From positions 2,254,095-2,318,094 of the forward strand of contig NW_017802602.1 in NCBI RefSeq assembly GCF_001625305.1: a stretch of 64,000 nucleotides of DNA. Direction: 5' to 3'. Made by a program: the position numbers and the translations under genes. The notes under the pieces were generated by a model. The model worked only from the letters and a program-made list of their open reading frames with translations. It ran no database searches and was not told the origin of the DNA. The DNA is from Branchiostoma belcheri (lineage: Eukaryota > Chordata > Leptocardii > Amphioxiformes > Branchiostomatidae). Shown piece after piece: positions 22,701-34,700 of this stretch (position 1 is the first letter of the stretch; every line of letters starts with the position of its first letter).

Positions 22701-25700
22701 AGTCCCAAACGTACAATATTTACATATCTACACATATGTGTGGTTCTGAGTCTCTTTACTCAGTAACTTACCAACCTGATGTAACTATTCACGTGGGTCG
22801 TGTGGCGTAGCGGCAGGGTACCCGACTCGGAACCAAGAGGTCCCGGGTTCGAGCCCTGACATGCCACGGATCTTGTGCCACTTAACACGACTTTCCTCAC
22901 TTCGCTTAGGTTAAAATGAGTATTGTATTGTCCCCTCTGCTGGTGGTGGCAATAATATAAGTTAAAAAACTGAGTGTGCCGTCACCACGTTTTGTGACTA
23001 CATGTTGGAATATATAAAAAAAAACTATTCACGAACGTATAGCAAAGTTCTTTGATCACAACCATTTATTTTTCACGAGCCGACGTTTCCATGACCGTCT
23101 GTCATCTTATTCATCAGGGCAATTTTGACTGGTTTACTGTGCACTGACGTCGACGCTAGATGTTACTTGGTGCATAGTGCACTAAAGAATTGTCCTGATG
23201 AAGATGACAGACGGTCATCGAAACGTAGGTTCGTGAAAAATAAATGATTGTGATCTAAGAACTTTGCTATTCATTCGTTTACCAACCTGATGAAATTATT
23301 TACGGATATTCACGGACGTTCTAGGTAAGGACGGGGCCACGGGAGCCGACCAGAGAACCGCCACGGTGACAGTCTACGTGGATGTGGACCCGGCAAACGA
23401 GTTCGACCCGGTGTTCACTTCGCCCAGTAGCTCCCCGTTCGCGGTGTCCATCGCCGAGAGCGCGGCGTTGGGGAGTCAGCTGTACACTGTTGTGGCGACG
23501 GACCAGGATAGCGGATCGGACGGAGACATAAAGTAAGAAGTCAACACAAATCTTCCTTTTATGTACTTATTCCGTTGTCTAATTATCCGACTATTGGGGC
23601 ATCACAAAAGATCTGACAACCAGTTTTCTCTCCGTATACCCTTCTCAATTTTCTGTTATTTTTAACGTTTCTCGTCGTGTTGTGCCGGCCTATTCTGATA
23701 TTATTCTGGTATCATATCAATGGATACATGGCGCTATTATCCATTGCCTCCAAAGAAGGTGAAAAATTCCCAAGTTATGTGCCTTGAAACACTGCACCAG
23801 ATAGACCTATAGACTATACAGATTTCTTTTGGATCTTTTACGTTACGGTATGTGTGTGCAAGGATTTTAAAAATCATTGGTATGTGTGTCCTCTTGAAAT
23901 AAGCTTTCAGGCATAAGATTGCAAATAAAGATATGGTTCACAATGTACTCATCATTATCTATAACCTATCGTCCTACAGGTACAGTATCACTTCAGGTGA
24001 TCTGGGAAAATTCAACATCGACGAAACCACGGGTATAGTGTACGTGGCGGACACACTGGACAAGGAAACGTTGGACACCTACAGTCTCGCCATCCGGGCT
24101 ACGGATCAGGGCACCACAGCAAGGTCTACATTTATATGTTATCATACAATATTACTAAAGCACACTATCATGAGATCTGTGTTGGTAGTTACATGTTTAG
24201 AGTTAAAACTTTTGATCCAACACAAAAAAGTTCTGTCACCTAGAGCTTTGGACCAGTCACTCTGGTCTTCCTCAGTAGACTGACCCAGTGAGGCTTTAAT
24301 GTCACGTGGCTTCTTTGAAGTGTGACGTCAACACTGGGTCAAAGGTATCTGGTAGACGATGTCGTCCCCCGTCGCGGTTTAGCGAAGGGTGATGGGCCCT
24401 AAATTATAATTATTACCAAATCATATTGCTTATCTATTGTGAAATTATATTACTTAGTATATTATATGTACTTTTGTCTTATTTTGGTTTGATAATATGT
24501 TGCTGGGTTGGATGGTTCTAAATCTTTTGTTCTTTTATTTTCTTGAATAAATAAATAAAAAAATAAAGGTCTGCTGACGTCACCCTGGCCGTCACCATCA
24601 CTGACGTCAACGACAACAGCCCCGTGTGCTCTCCTGACGTCTATACGATGACGCTAGCGGAGAATGCAGCCGCAGGTAACGAATGAACGAAGGAACAAAT
24701 AAATGAATGAAATCCTGGTCAAAATGGCACCAAAGACAATACAGTTTGAACTTTTAAAATGTCTTTGAAAATGATTTTGAATTTGTTTTTTCCTCTTCCT
24801 TGGTGGTAAGCATTTGCTTAAAGTTAACTTACCAGCATCACCACGTTTTCCACTGGTTGTCGCATGAATAGAGAACACTTTTATGTGATGGCAAATCAAG
24901 TAATACTGTTGTATTAAGTAATCAATTTAACTAACAAAACTCTGTGTTTGTATACACACATTAGGTTCAATAGTAGCCGGGCTTTTCTGCACGGACGCCG
25001 ACGCTGACGCAACCAACAACGCCCTCACCTACAGTATCACGGCCGGGAACGCGGAAGGGAAGTTCGAGGTGTCTACTGCCGGATTTGTAACTATAGCAAC
25101 CGGACAGAGTCTGGACTACGAGACCACCACCAGTTATCAGCTGGAGGTGTCTGTGAGTGACGTCAGCGGGACGGCGGTGACTGCTGAGGTGGCCGTCGCA
25201 GTGACGGGTATGGATCTTTTTATTTTGTCCATAGTAGTCTTACGTAGCCTGTCTTACACAGTCTCTCGCTGCACTTCCATATAGGGACCGGTCAGTCGGT
25301 CAAATTCATGGTGTTCAGCACAAAGGACGGGAATGTTTATGTATGGTAGTGGATTGTGTTCAGCACCAAGGACAGGCATGTTTACCTGTGTGTGGATTGT
25401 GTTCAGCACCAAGGACAGGCATGTTTACCTGTGTGTGGATTGTGTTCAGCACCAAGGACAGGCATGTTTATCTGTGTGGATGGTGTTCAGCACCAAGGAC
25501 AGGCATATTCACGTGGATGGTGCCAAAGGCAAGAACAAAACGTCATTATGTAGATGTTTCTTCGCTGCAACCTTGTCCTAAGGATGACCCAATAACACGC
25601 TGTCTACGTTTCCACACCAGGTGTGAATGAATTCCCACCGACCTTCACGTCCACTTCCTACTCGGCAAATCTAAACGAGAACCAGGCCATGGGGACTATC

Positions 25701-28700
25701 GTGACGGCAGTTGCAGCCATCGATAGCGACAGCGGGGACGACGGTACGTCAGAAACATCCGTTATACTAGTAGATGGAATGTGGTAGTTTTTTTATAGCT
25801 AACTCCTTCAAGAAGATGGTTGTTATCAGTCATCATCGGACGGCTGCGGAGCAGGCGATCACAAGTCCATTCCACGTCCGTCGGTCAGCAGCCAGCGCAG
25901 CAATCCTGTCAGGGATCCTGTTATCAGTATTTATGTGTGAATATGGGTGATTAGTTAATTGATTTGGTTGGTTACCCGGTTAGACGGTTGGTTAGTTGGT
26001 TGGTTGGTTAGTTAGTTAATGATTTGAATGATTTATGAAGGAAATCAGTGTAACTAAATACAGGTTGAGACATTGGATTTCTTCAAAGTAATAAGTAGGC
26101 CTTGATCTAAGACGTAAATGATGATATTGTGGTAAGGATCATGACCCAAATTACGATTTTTGGATCGAGAGCGTCATGAAAAACTGTTCTCTCTCTCACA
26201 TTGCAGGAACTATCAGCTACAACATCACCTCCGGAAACGACCTGAGCCACTTCATCCTGGACTCGAGCTCGGGCATCATCTCCACCGCTGCCGTCCTGGA
26301 CAGGGAGACCACGGCGTCCTACACCCTGGTGGTCACGGCAGACGACGGGGGCGGTACTCTGGACACGGCGACGGTCGTCATCACCGTGAACGATTTGAAC
26401 GACAACGGGCCGGTGTGCCCAACCTTCTACAGGTGAGGCTGAGTGGTACTCGTGCATTATTATGGTTAAAATGGGAGCCAAGGAGATGGTGTGCAGTACA
26501 AAGGATAGGTATACATGTGTGTAGATGGTGGTCAGCACCAAGGACAGGCATGTTTGTGTGCGGATGATGTTCAGTGCCAAGGACAGACATGTTTGTGTGT
26601 GGATGGTGTTCAGCACCAAGGACAGGTATGTTTATGTGTGGATGGTGTTCAGCACCAAGGACAGGTATGTTTGTGTGTGGATGGTGTTCAGCACCAAGGA
26701 CAGGTATGTTTGTGTTTGGTCATAAAGAAGCTGAAGATTGCATGCTTCCTGGAAGTCTGTCTTTGTCTGCAAGTTTGATTTATATTTTAAAAGTTTTTTT
26801 TTATTTTTTCGATAGTGTGCTAGTGTCCGATGACGCACTGGCAGACTCCATCATACAGACCGTTACCTGCACTGATGCCGACATCTCACCCAACAACGCC
26901 ATGTCCTACTCCATCGTGACCGGTAACACCAACAGTGACTTCAGTATCGACAGTACGGGCGACGTGCGCGTCGAGAACACGCTGGATGACGCCGTGACGG
27001 AGTTCTACACGCTTGAGGTGTGGGTCACCGACGGCACGCAGTTCACCACCGTCACCTACGTCTACGTACAGGTGCAAGGTGGGTAGACCGTCCCGTGTCG
27101 TCATTGTATTGACTACGTTTACATTGTCATTGTAAAATGTATTGTGAAACTAAATACACACTGGAGGTGTGGGTCACCGACGGCACGCAGTTCACCACCG
27201 TCACCTACGTCTACGTGCAGGTGCAAGGTGTGTGGTCTACCCCTATTGCCTACTTTTGCAAAGAGTAATGCACCATTGTAGAATGAAAGCTTATCTGTGT
27301 TGGTAAGCAACACTCCAGCAACACGTAACACGCCAGCTTCAGCATTTGCATCTGAATATCTGTATGGCCATTGGTGGAGGTGTGGGTGACCGACGGCACG
27401 CAGTTCACCTCCGTCTCCTACGTCTACGTCTACGTACAGGTGCAAGGTGTGTAGGCTGCTCCGTTTGTGCCATGATGATGCCTAATGTTACCAAAAATAA
27501 TGGTCTTTATCAAATTTTAAAGACAGATGTAGACACACGTAAACAAAGTTCAGTTTGCACTCTTGAAGATGAATGGTAGGTCATTGTTGTGAAACTAAAT
27601 ACACGCTGGAGGTGTGGGTGACCGACGGCACACAGTTCACCACCGTCACCTACGTCGACGTACAGGTGCAAGGTGTGTAGGCTACCCGGTTTGCATCATC
27701 GTATTGACTACTTTTACCAAACGTAATACACCTTGGTCATTATCATATTTTTGTTAAATTTGTGGCACTGGCAAAGTCAGTTGGTCAACTTGAGTACGGC
27801 GCCACTGTTATTTTGAATAAAAAATTTAAACACAGATTTGGATACTTCAACAAAGTTCAGTTTGCACTCATGAGGATGACTGAGAAGTCATCGAAATGTT
27901 GGCATGGTAGAATATATGGTTATGCAACTAATTTGCTTGAGACACTTTTGGAACTTTGAAAACTTAAGGTAGTGCATCGAAAATTTACGCTAGACATTTT
28001 GCACATCATGCATTGCATTTAGTAGTTGGTATGTCAGCCGGTTTATCATCTATGATGTACACAATGCACCTTCGTTTCCCCCCCAGACGCCAGCACGACG
28101 GGCCTGACGTTCATCCCGTCCAACACGTACAGCTTCAGCGTGGCGGAGAACTCTGCAGTCGGCACCGCCGTGGGGACCGTGTACGCAGGCGTGGCGGGCG
28201 GACAGATCGCCTTCTCAGCCTCGCCTGTCGTCTCTACTGAAGGTACGAACAACTGCAGTAAAACCTGACCAATATATAAGTACCACCTGGCAACATTAAG
28301 CAAACAATGCTGTGTGTGTGTGTGTGTGTGTGTTGTGTGTGTGTGTGTGCGTGCGTGCGTGCGCGCGTGCGTGCGTGTGTGGGTGGAGAACTCGGCCATC
28401 GGCCCGTCGTCTCTACAGAATGTAAGAACAACCTGGCGTCTTTATCTTCATGTTCTTTATCAAACAACCTATCGCATTATCAATAGCACGTCGGTAGAAC
28501 GTACCTGCAAGAAATACAGATTTTTCACGATCGTTGGATGTTTGGTGAGCGTTGCATCATAATTTTGCAGACACACTACGTTCTGCCAACGTGCTCCGCT
28601 GAATACGTCTTTGATTCGTCCAATCGTAGATGTTTCATATACTAGAATTTACCAAAAGTTTTGTTTTTTGGCTTCCCTTCCTCATCATACGATGAAATAC

Positions 28701-31700
28701 ACAGTGTATTTGAATCTAGTGCTTTTTAGTCGATGCATAGAAACAAATGGAACAGATATTCAAGACTCTGATAGCTTTAACTGCAATTGATAACTAAAAG
28801 GCACAGTTTTAATTTTGACGATTATTTCTAGCTCCTGTAACGTTTGAGATCTCCACCGCTACGGAGCACAACGGAGCCCAGGCGACTACTCTGTTCCAGA
28901 TCTCCAACACCAGCTCCGGGGCCATCACGGTAAGCAGTCTCGAACCAGTCTAGCTAAAATTAATTCAATGAACAGTTCAGCTACTCTTCCACCGGTCATG
29001 GCTATATATAGTATTTAGAGGAACATGTTACCGGAAAAATTCCCCAAGCTCTTTTTGACAACCACCGTGAACAGACTTCGACACCTTTCAGTAATGTACA
29101 AGCCGGGTGAGCATCAACAGCCAAGATTCTTAACTCACGACTTCTGCGTCTAGAGGCAGGGCAACTAATAACTGGATTATACACGGAAGTATGACAATCA
29201 AATTTCCCGCCTTTTTCTCGGGTCAGTGACATAACCGGGATTAGAACTCGCGACTTCTTGGTCTAGAAGCAGGGTCATAGTCTCCAAGCAGATTCTGTGG
29301 GGCAAGGGTAGCCTTTTTTTGTATATTCCAACATCTAATCACAAGACGTGGGGCGGCACACTCAAGTTTTTTCAACTTATATTAATGCCGCCACTAACAC
29401 AGGGGACAGTACAATACTCATTTTCACTTGAGTCTAGTGAGGAAAGTCGTGTTAAGTGCCTTTTCCAAGGGCACAAGATCGGTGGCATGTCAGGACTTGA
29501 ACCCGGGACCTCTTGATTCCGAGTCGCGCACGCTGCCGTTGCGCCACACGACCTCACGAGGGTAGTCTATATTGGCAGCCTGTATCCATTGGACTCCTGT
29601 AGCCGTTGGCCAATGGTTCAAGAGGCCAATACAAACTCCCCTTGCCCCACAGAATCCTAAATTCCCTGCATTTCTCCCGGCAGGTTCTGTTCCCCCCTGA
29701 CCGAGAGACTGACGACGCTATCCAGTTCGTGGTGATCGCCCGCAGTGCCGGTCCGCCGGCCGTGTCAGCCGAGGCAATTTAATCAGGCTAATAAATAGCC
29801 TCCGTAGCAGGCTTATAGAACTGGGGGTTTGGTGGTCTTCGGCTGTTTTCTGATTAGCCCAGTTCTAAAAACGGTAATNNNNNNNNNNNNNNNNNNNNGA
29901 TTCGTCCAATCGTAGATGTTTCATATACTAGAATTTACTTCTCCCCGAAGGGACCAAAAGTTTTGTTTTTTGGCTTCCCTTCCTCATCATACGATGAAAT
30001 ACACAGTGTATTTGAATCTAGTGCTTTTTAGTCGATGCAAAGAAACAAATGGAACAAATATTCAAGACTCTGATAGCTTTAACTGCAATTGATAACTAAA
30101 AGGCACAGTTTTAATTTTGACGATTATTTCTAGCTCCTGTAACGTTTGAGATCTCCACTGCTACGGAACACAACGGAGCCCAGGCGACCACCCTGTTCCA
30201 GATCTCCAACACCAGCTCGGGAGCCATCACGGTAAGCAGTCTCGAAACGGTCTAGCTAAAATTAATTCAATGAACAGTTCAGCTACTCTTCCACCGGTCA
30301 TGGCTATATATATAGTATTTTCAGGAACATTTTACCGGAAAAATTCCCCAAGCTCTTTGAACAGACTGCGACGCTTTTCAGTAATGTACAAGCCGGGTGA
30401 GCATCAACAGCCAAGATGCTTAACTCACGACTTCTGCGTCTAGAGGCGGGATCACTGCTCACTGAACTGTGCACATTACACAAAAACGTCAAGTAAATCC
30501 CCCGCCAATTTCTCGGCAGGTTCTCTTCCCGCCTGACCGTGAAACAGACGACGCTATTCAGTTTGTGGTGATCGCCCGCAGTGCCGGTCCGCCAGCTGTG
30601 TCAGCCGAGGCAACCATCTTCGTGGACGTCACGGACGTGAATGACAACGCTCCTGTCTTCGTCAACAGCTTTTACAGGTAGCATAACGTGGGGTCGTGTG
30701 GCGTACCGGCAGTGCTTGACTCGGAATCTAGAGGTCCCAGGTTCGAGTCCTGACATGCCGCCGATCTTGTGCCCTTGGGAAAGGCGCTTAACACGACTTT
30801 CACCACTTATAAGTGCAAATGAGTATTGTCTGTCCTGTATTTGTTTCTATGAGTGGGGTACTCAAGCCACTCAAGGCATTTCAATCTATCGCAGCAGTAA
30901 ATGGTCAGAACGTAATCATGCAGCTTTTATCATTCTTTCTGTTGTTTGTATCTATACATGAGCTTTGGTAACATTTTTGTGATGTCATTTATCATAAGAA
31001 CTATACAGTCATGTATCCATTGGCTGCGTTAAAACTGAAGATGAAAACTACAGTACTTTATTTCCCTAGCGGGGAGTGCGGCACAACGAGTGACTTCGGC
31101 CAGGCCATCGTGACGATCTCGGCTACAGACGCGGACGAGGGGACCAGCGGGACCGTGACGTACGGAGAGTCCGCAGAGTACCCTGAACTGTTCGAGCTGG
31201 ACACCTCAACAGGTAAAATGATAAAACACAAAAAACAACATTTTTGACACAAACAAGAAAGCCAAATGGCAGCAATTGGACAACATTCATTTCCTACTAG
31301 ACTCGACCAGAATTTCTACTTCACTTCGGTTCATCTGGCTGGTCATTGTCCAGACATTGGCAAAACAAGAAACCCATAACTTCTTTCTGCTTGATTTAAT
31401 AACCTCTTTGATAACCGTTTCACCAGTTTCATCATATGCCTAGTCACCGACCAGAGAAGCTACACCACAGACCACTGGCAAAACGACAAACCAGGCAACT
31501 TCCGGCTGTTCATAAACCATACTTAATAGAAATCCTATTCATTTAGTCAGTTAAGATTTGCTCTAACTGAACGTGGAACTAAGATATTGGGTCTTTGTCT
31601 TTTACCTTGCTTACGTTTTGGTGTCAATCTGACACCTTCCTCAGAGCTTCTGACTGGACTTCTGCTTTCTCTCAATGTTACACTAGGCAACATCCGGCTG

Positions 31701-34700
31701 GTGATCGACCAGACGTTGTCCACCGGCACGGCCTATCTCATGACAATGACAGGAACAGACGGCGGTTCTCCTGCCCTGTCCTCTCAGACCCAGGTCCGGA
31801 TAGACGCCTACACCCCCTCCACAACCCTGGTGGACATCGAGCTCGCCATGACCGAGGACGAGTTCTGGACCAAGAAGGACGCTTTCTTAGCTGAGGTAGG
31901 CTGGTTTACTAATATCTCTCTCCGTCTCCCCATTCTCTCTCTCGTTGTATCTGTCATGTGTGTACGTGTGAGTTTGTGTGTATAGATATATACTATTAGA
32001 TAATATGATATATACTATTAGACAGAGAGAGGGAGGGAGAGAAAGAGCGACAGAGAGAGAGAGAGGGAGAGAGAAATAGCTAGTTCAAACAGCAAGCATT
32101 GAGTACCTCACCCCAACGACAGAAACAGATACACATTAATGAGGCCAGGTTGTCTCTCAATAATATTACTCGCTTTACGCCAAAGCCAACATATTCAGAC
32201 TGTATTGGCAGGTTGACTGGGATAAAAATTGATTGATTGACAAATTTTGTATTTTCCTCCGCCAGGTGACGACCATCCTGCGGACCCAGTACGCCACCGC
32301 TCGGGCCGGGCTTGCTTACATCACCCGGAAGGACGTGTCTGTTATTACTACCACCAGGAGGAGGCTGCTCACCACGCAAGGGTAGGTGTTCACTTCGTTT
32401 TCACTCTAGCAGACCCCTAGCGAGTGACCATTCTTCAGAAATTGCCTGCTTAGCATAAGTGGTGTAAATGCATGGCATTGTAAGTACCCAAGACCGCCAT
32501 TTCATTGATCTTTAATCCAACAAACGGACTGCTAAAAGAGTTGGGAAACGATACAGAATGTCAACAGATAGCCATACAAAGAGCTTCGACTCTTTTCTCT
32601 CATCTTTTCTACGAGTAGTCTAACACAGAAGATTTCAACCATTTTTGTTTGCACGCGCAATCTTGTTCATTTTCTAGATCTGTTCTTCTTAAACGTATCT
32701 CTTCGGCACTTATCCACCCCACTAAGCTGCTTACTCATTGTGTGAAACATTATTGTCATTTGAAATAATCATCGTTTTCCCACCCCCAGTGAGGTGGTTG
32801 CCCGTGTGTACGGCGTGAGGAACGACAACGCGGACACCGCCGCCGGCATCAACAACGTCAAGGAGTTCTTCACAGACGCCGAGATGCTCAGCACCATACA
32901 AGGTCAGTAAGTGTAGCAGTGGAACTGTATATAGACACGGCTAGGGACCGTGCTACCTTCCTGGAGCTACCGTACGGATAAGGGGCCAGCTTCTGGCCTA
33001 AGTAACTAAGGCAGGTAGCAGTAGCTAGCAGCAGGGAAAATGACATTGTTTATATTTATTTATTTGCCTCATATGCCTCACAGGCTCGTGGCCAATATAC
33101 GTGAAGAAATACGCCAAATACTCGTACCTAAAACACATACACAAAACTGCCTACAACGTACGTGTATATCCTACCTAATAAAGTATAAAGTAATGGCATA
33201 AATGCAGAGAAGCAGCAAGCAGTTAGGATAAGTAAGTAAGTGAGTTGATAATAATGTCGTCAGAACTCAAACAGTTATCAAAATTGCTGGGTTATAAATG
33301 TTAAAAAAAACACACTACCGAATGTAAATCGTTTCGCAACCCTGAATTTTATTGGGAAGAAAAGTGATGGGTAGACAATGGAAAGACTCAAAACCTAACC
33401 GCACAACCCTTTGCGTTTTGCCCCCCTCCCCAGGTTCCGGGCTGACCATCTCCGACTCCATCACGGTTCAGGATTACGATGACGGCACCACCACCACCAC
33501 CTGGATCCAGTACCCGGCATCCATCGCGCTGGTCGTGCTCAGCTGCGTCTTCTTCGTGCTGCTGGTGGCGCTCGCCGTCGCCCTGGTGCTCTGGTGCAGG
33601 AGAAAGAGGAACAAGGGGTGTGTTGTGTTTGTTTGTTTGTTTGTTTGTGTGTGTGTGCGCGTGTGTATGTGTATGTGTGTCATTCGCTGTCTGTCTCCCC
33701 CTGGCAATGTTTCTGTCTCATTTTCCTTGCCCTTTGTGTCTCTCCTTGTCGTTTTGTCTGTCTCTGTTTCTCTGTATCTGTTTGCTCCTGATCTCGTATC
33801 TCTCTATCTTGTCTCCACATCTCTCTCTCTCTCTCTCTGTGCTGTTTTACGGTTACGACATTGACCAATACATATAGTTTCTCAAGTTTGAGTAATGAAG
33901 GTGTGTTTCTCTCTGCAGGAAAATCTCCAAGAAAGACAGCGTAAAGGAGAAGCCTGAGAAACAGCAGAGGTGGTCTTCACCACGTAAGTACTTTACCTTT
34001 TAATGATTTATTTTTAATTTCGAAGTATTCAGTATACCTTTCAAAGACCAATGTGACACTGTCTATCTTCTAGATGTTGTTGGTTTTGCAATGTCAGTGT
34101 TTTCTAATGCCGTGTTTCTCAATTTTGCTTCTGTAGTGATCACAGCAGTCCCGGCTAACAATGCTACAAAGGTACGTACTATGACGGTCATTTGATTTAT
34201 TTTTCAGGACAGATTATTTCATTCTGTATTGCTGTAGTAATACGATACGAATAACCACTAGGTCCCAACTATATCCACGTTAAAAAAATGCGTAAATGTT
34301 TCGCTAAAGAAAAGGATACTTCAGTTGTAATATGTTGTTTTCCAGCAGCCGCCGCCGAAGAGGAAGGCTGATGTCGTGTATATCGACAGGACAGAGTTTG
34401 ACGGGGAAGCTGTAGACGAGAGTACGTACTGTGTTCTCACTATCTTAATGATGGCAACACGATGAAAAATATCCCACAGATACCTTTTATATCATCTATC
34501 AATTGTATTTGATCTCAGCTCACCGTCTGTAGGCCTCTTTATTTATTACCTATACTTTCACAGTCGATAGGCTCAACAAGCTTCTTTGAAACACTAGTAA
34601 ACTGTGTGCTGAGCCACATTGTAGCTGTGTTGCTGGTCAACAACTACAATAAAGACACAGATACAGGTACAAACATTCGTTGTCTCTTCCAGAGACAGGC

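Larger units (their letters stand above)
28616..30677 (+). repeat. Two consecutive assembled copies of the exon 32-33 region
   Basis: 28616-29775 and 29899-30603 are colinear. Both carry exon 32 and its introns, and the exon copies differ only by a few silent changes. The first stops inside exon 33 at 29775, followed by unrelated sequence and 20 N. The second continues normally. The first also has a SINE-in-foldback insertion (29280-29668) absent from the second. This is most likely two alleles placed in series. Confidence 0.8.

Noticed and set aside
23194..23225. Calling this and similar sites true hammerhead ribozymes
   Set aside because: There is an extra A between CTGANGA and the helix. 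The base expected at the cleavage position after the short third helix is G here, and stem I is not convincing. Kept only as a structured repeat module.
25333..25630. ORFs of 65-95 residues with VFSTKDRHV-type repeats
   Set aside because: They are produced by the minisatellite unit being stop-free, in an intron.
27163..27680. Extra alternative cadherin exons
   Set aside because: The copies keep a donor but have no acceptor or pyrimidine tract at their left edges.
29684..29775. A second, truncated exon 33 making a shorter isoform
   Set aside because: It ends at unrelated sequence and an N gap, and the full exon follows at 30520. Best explained as an allelic assembly duplicate.
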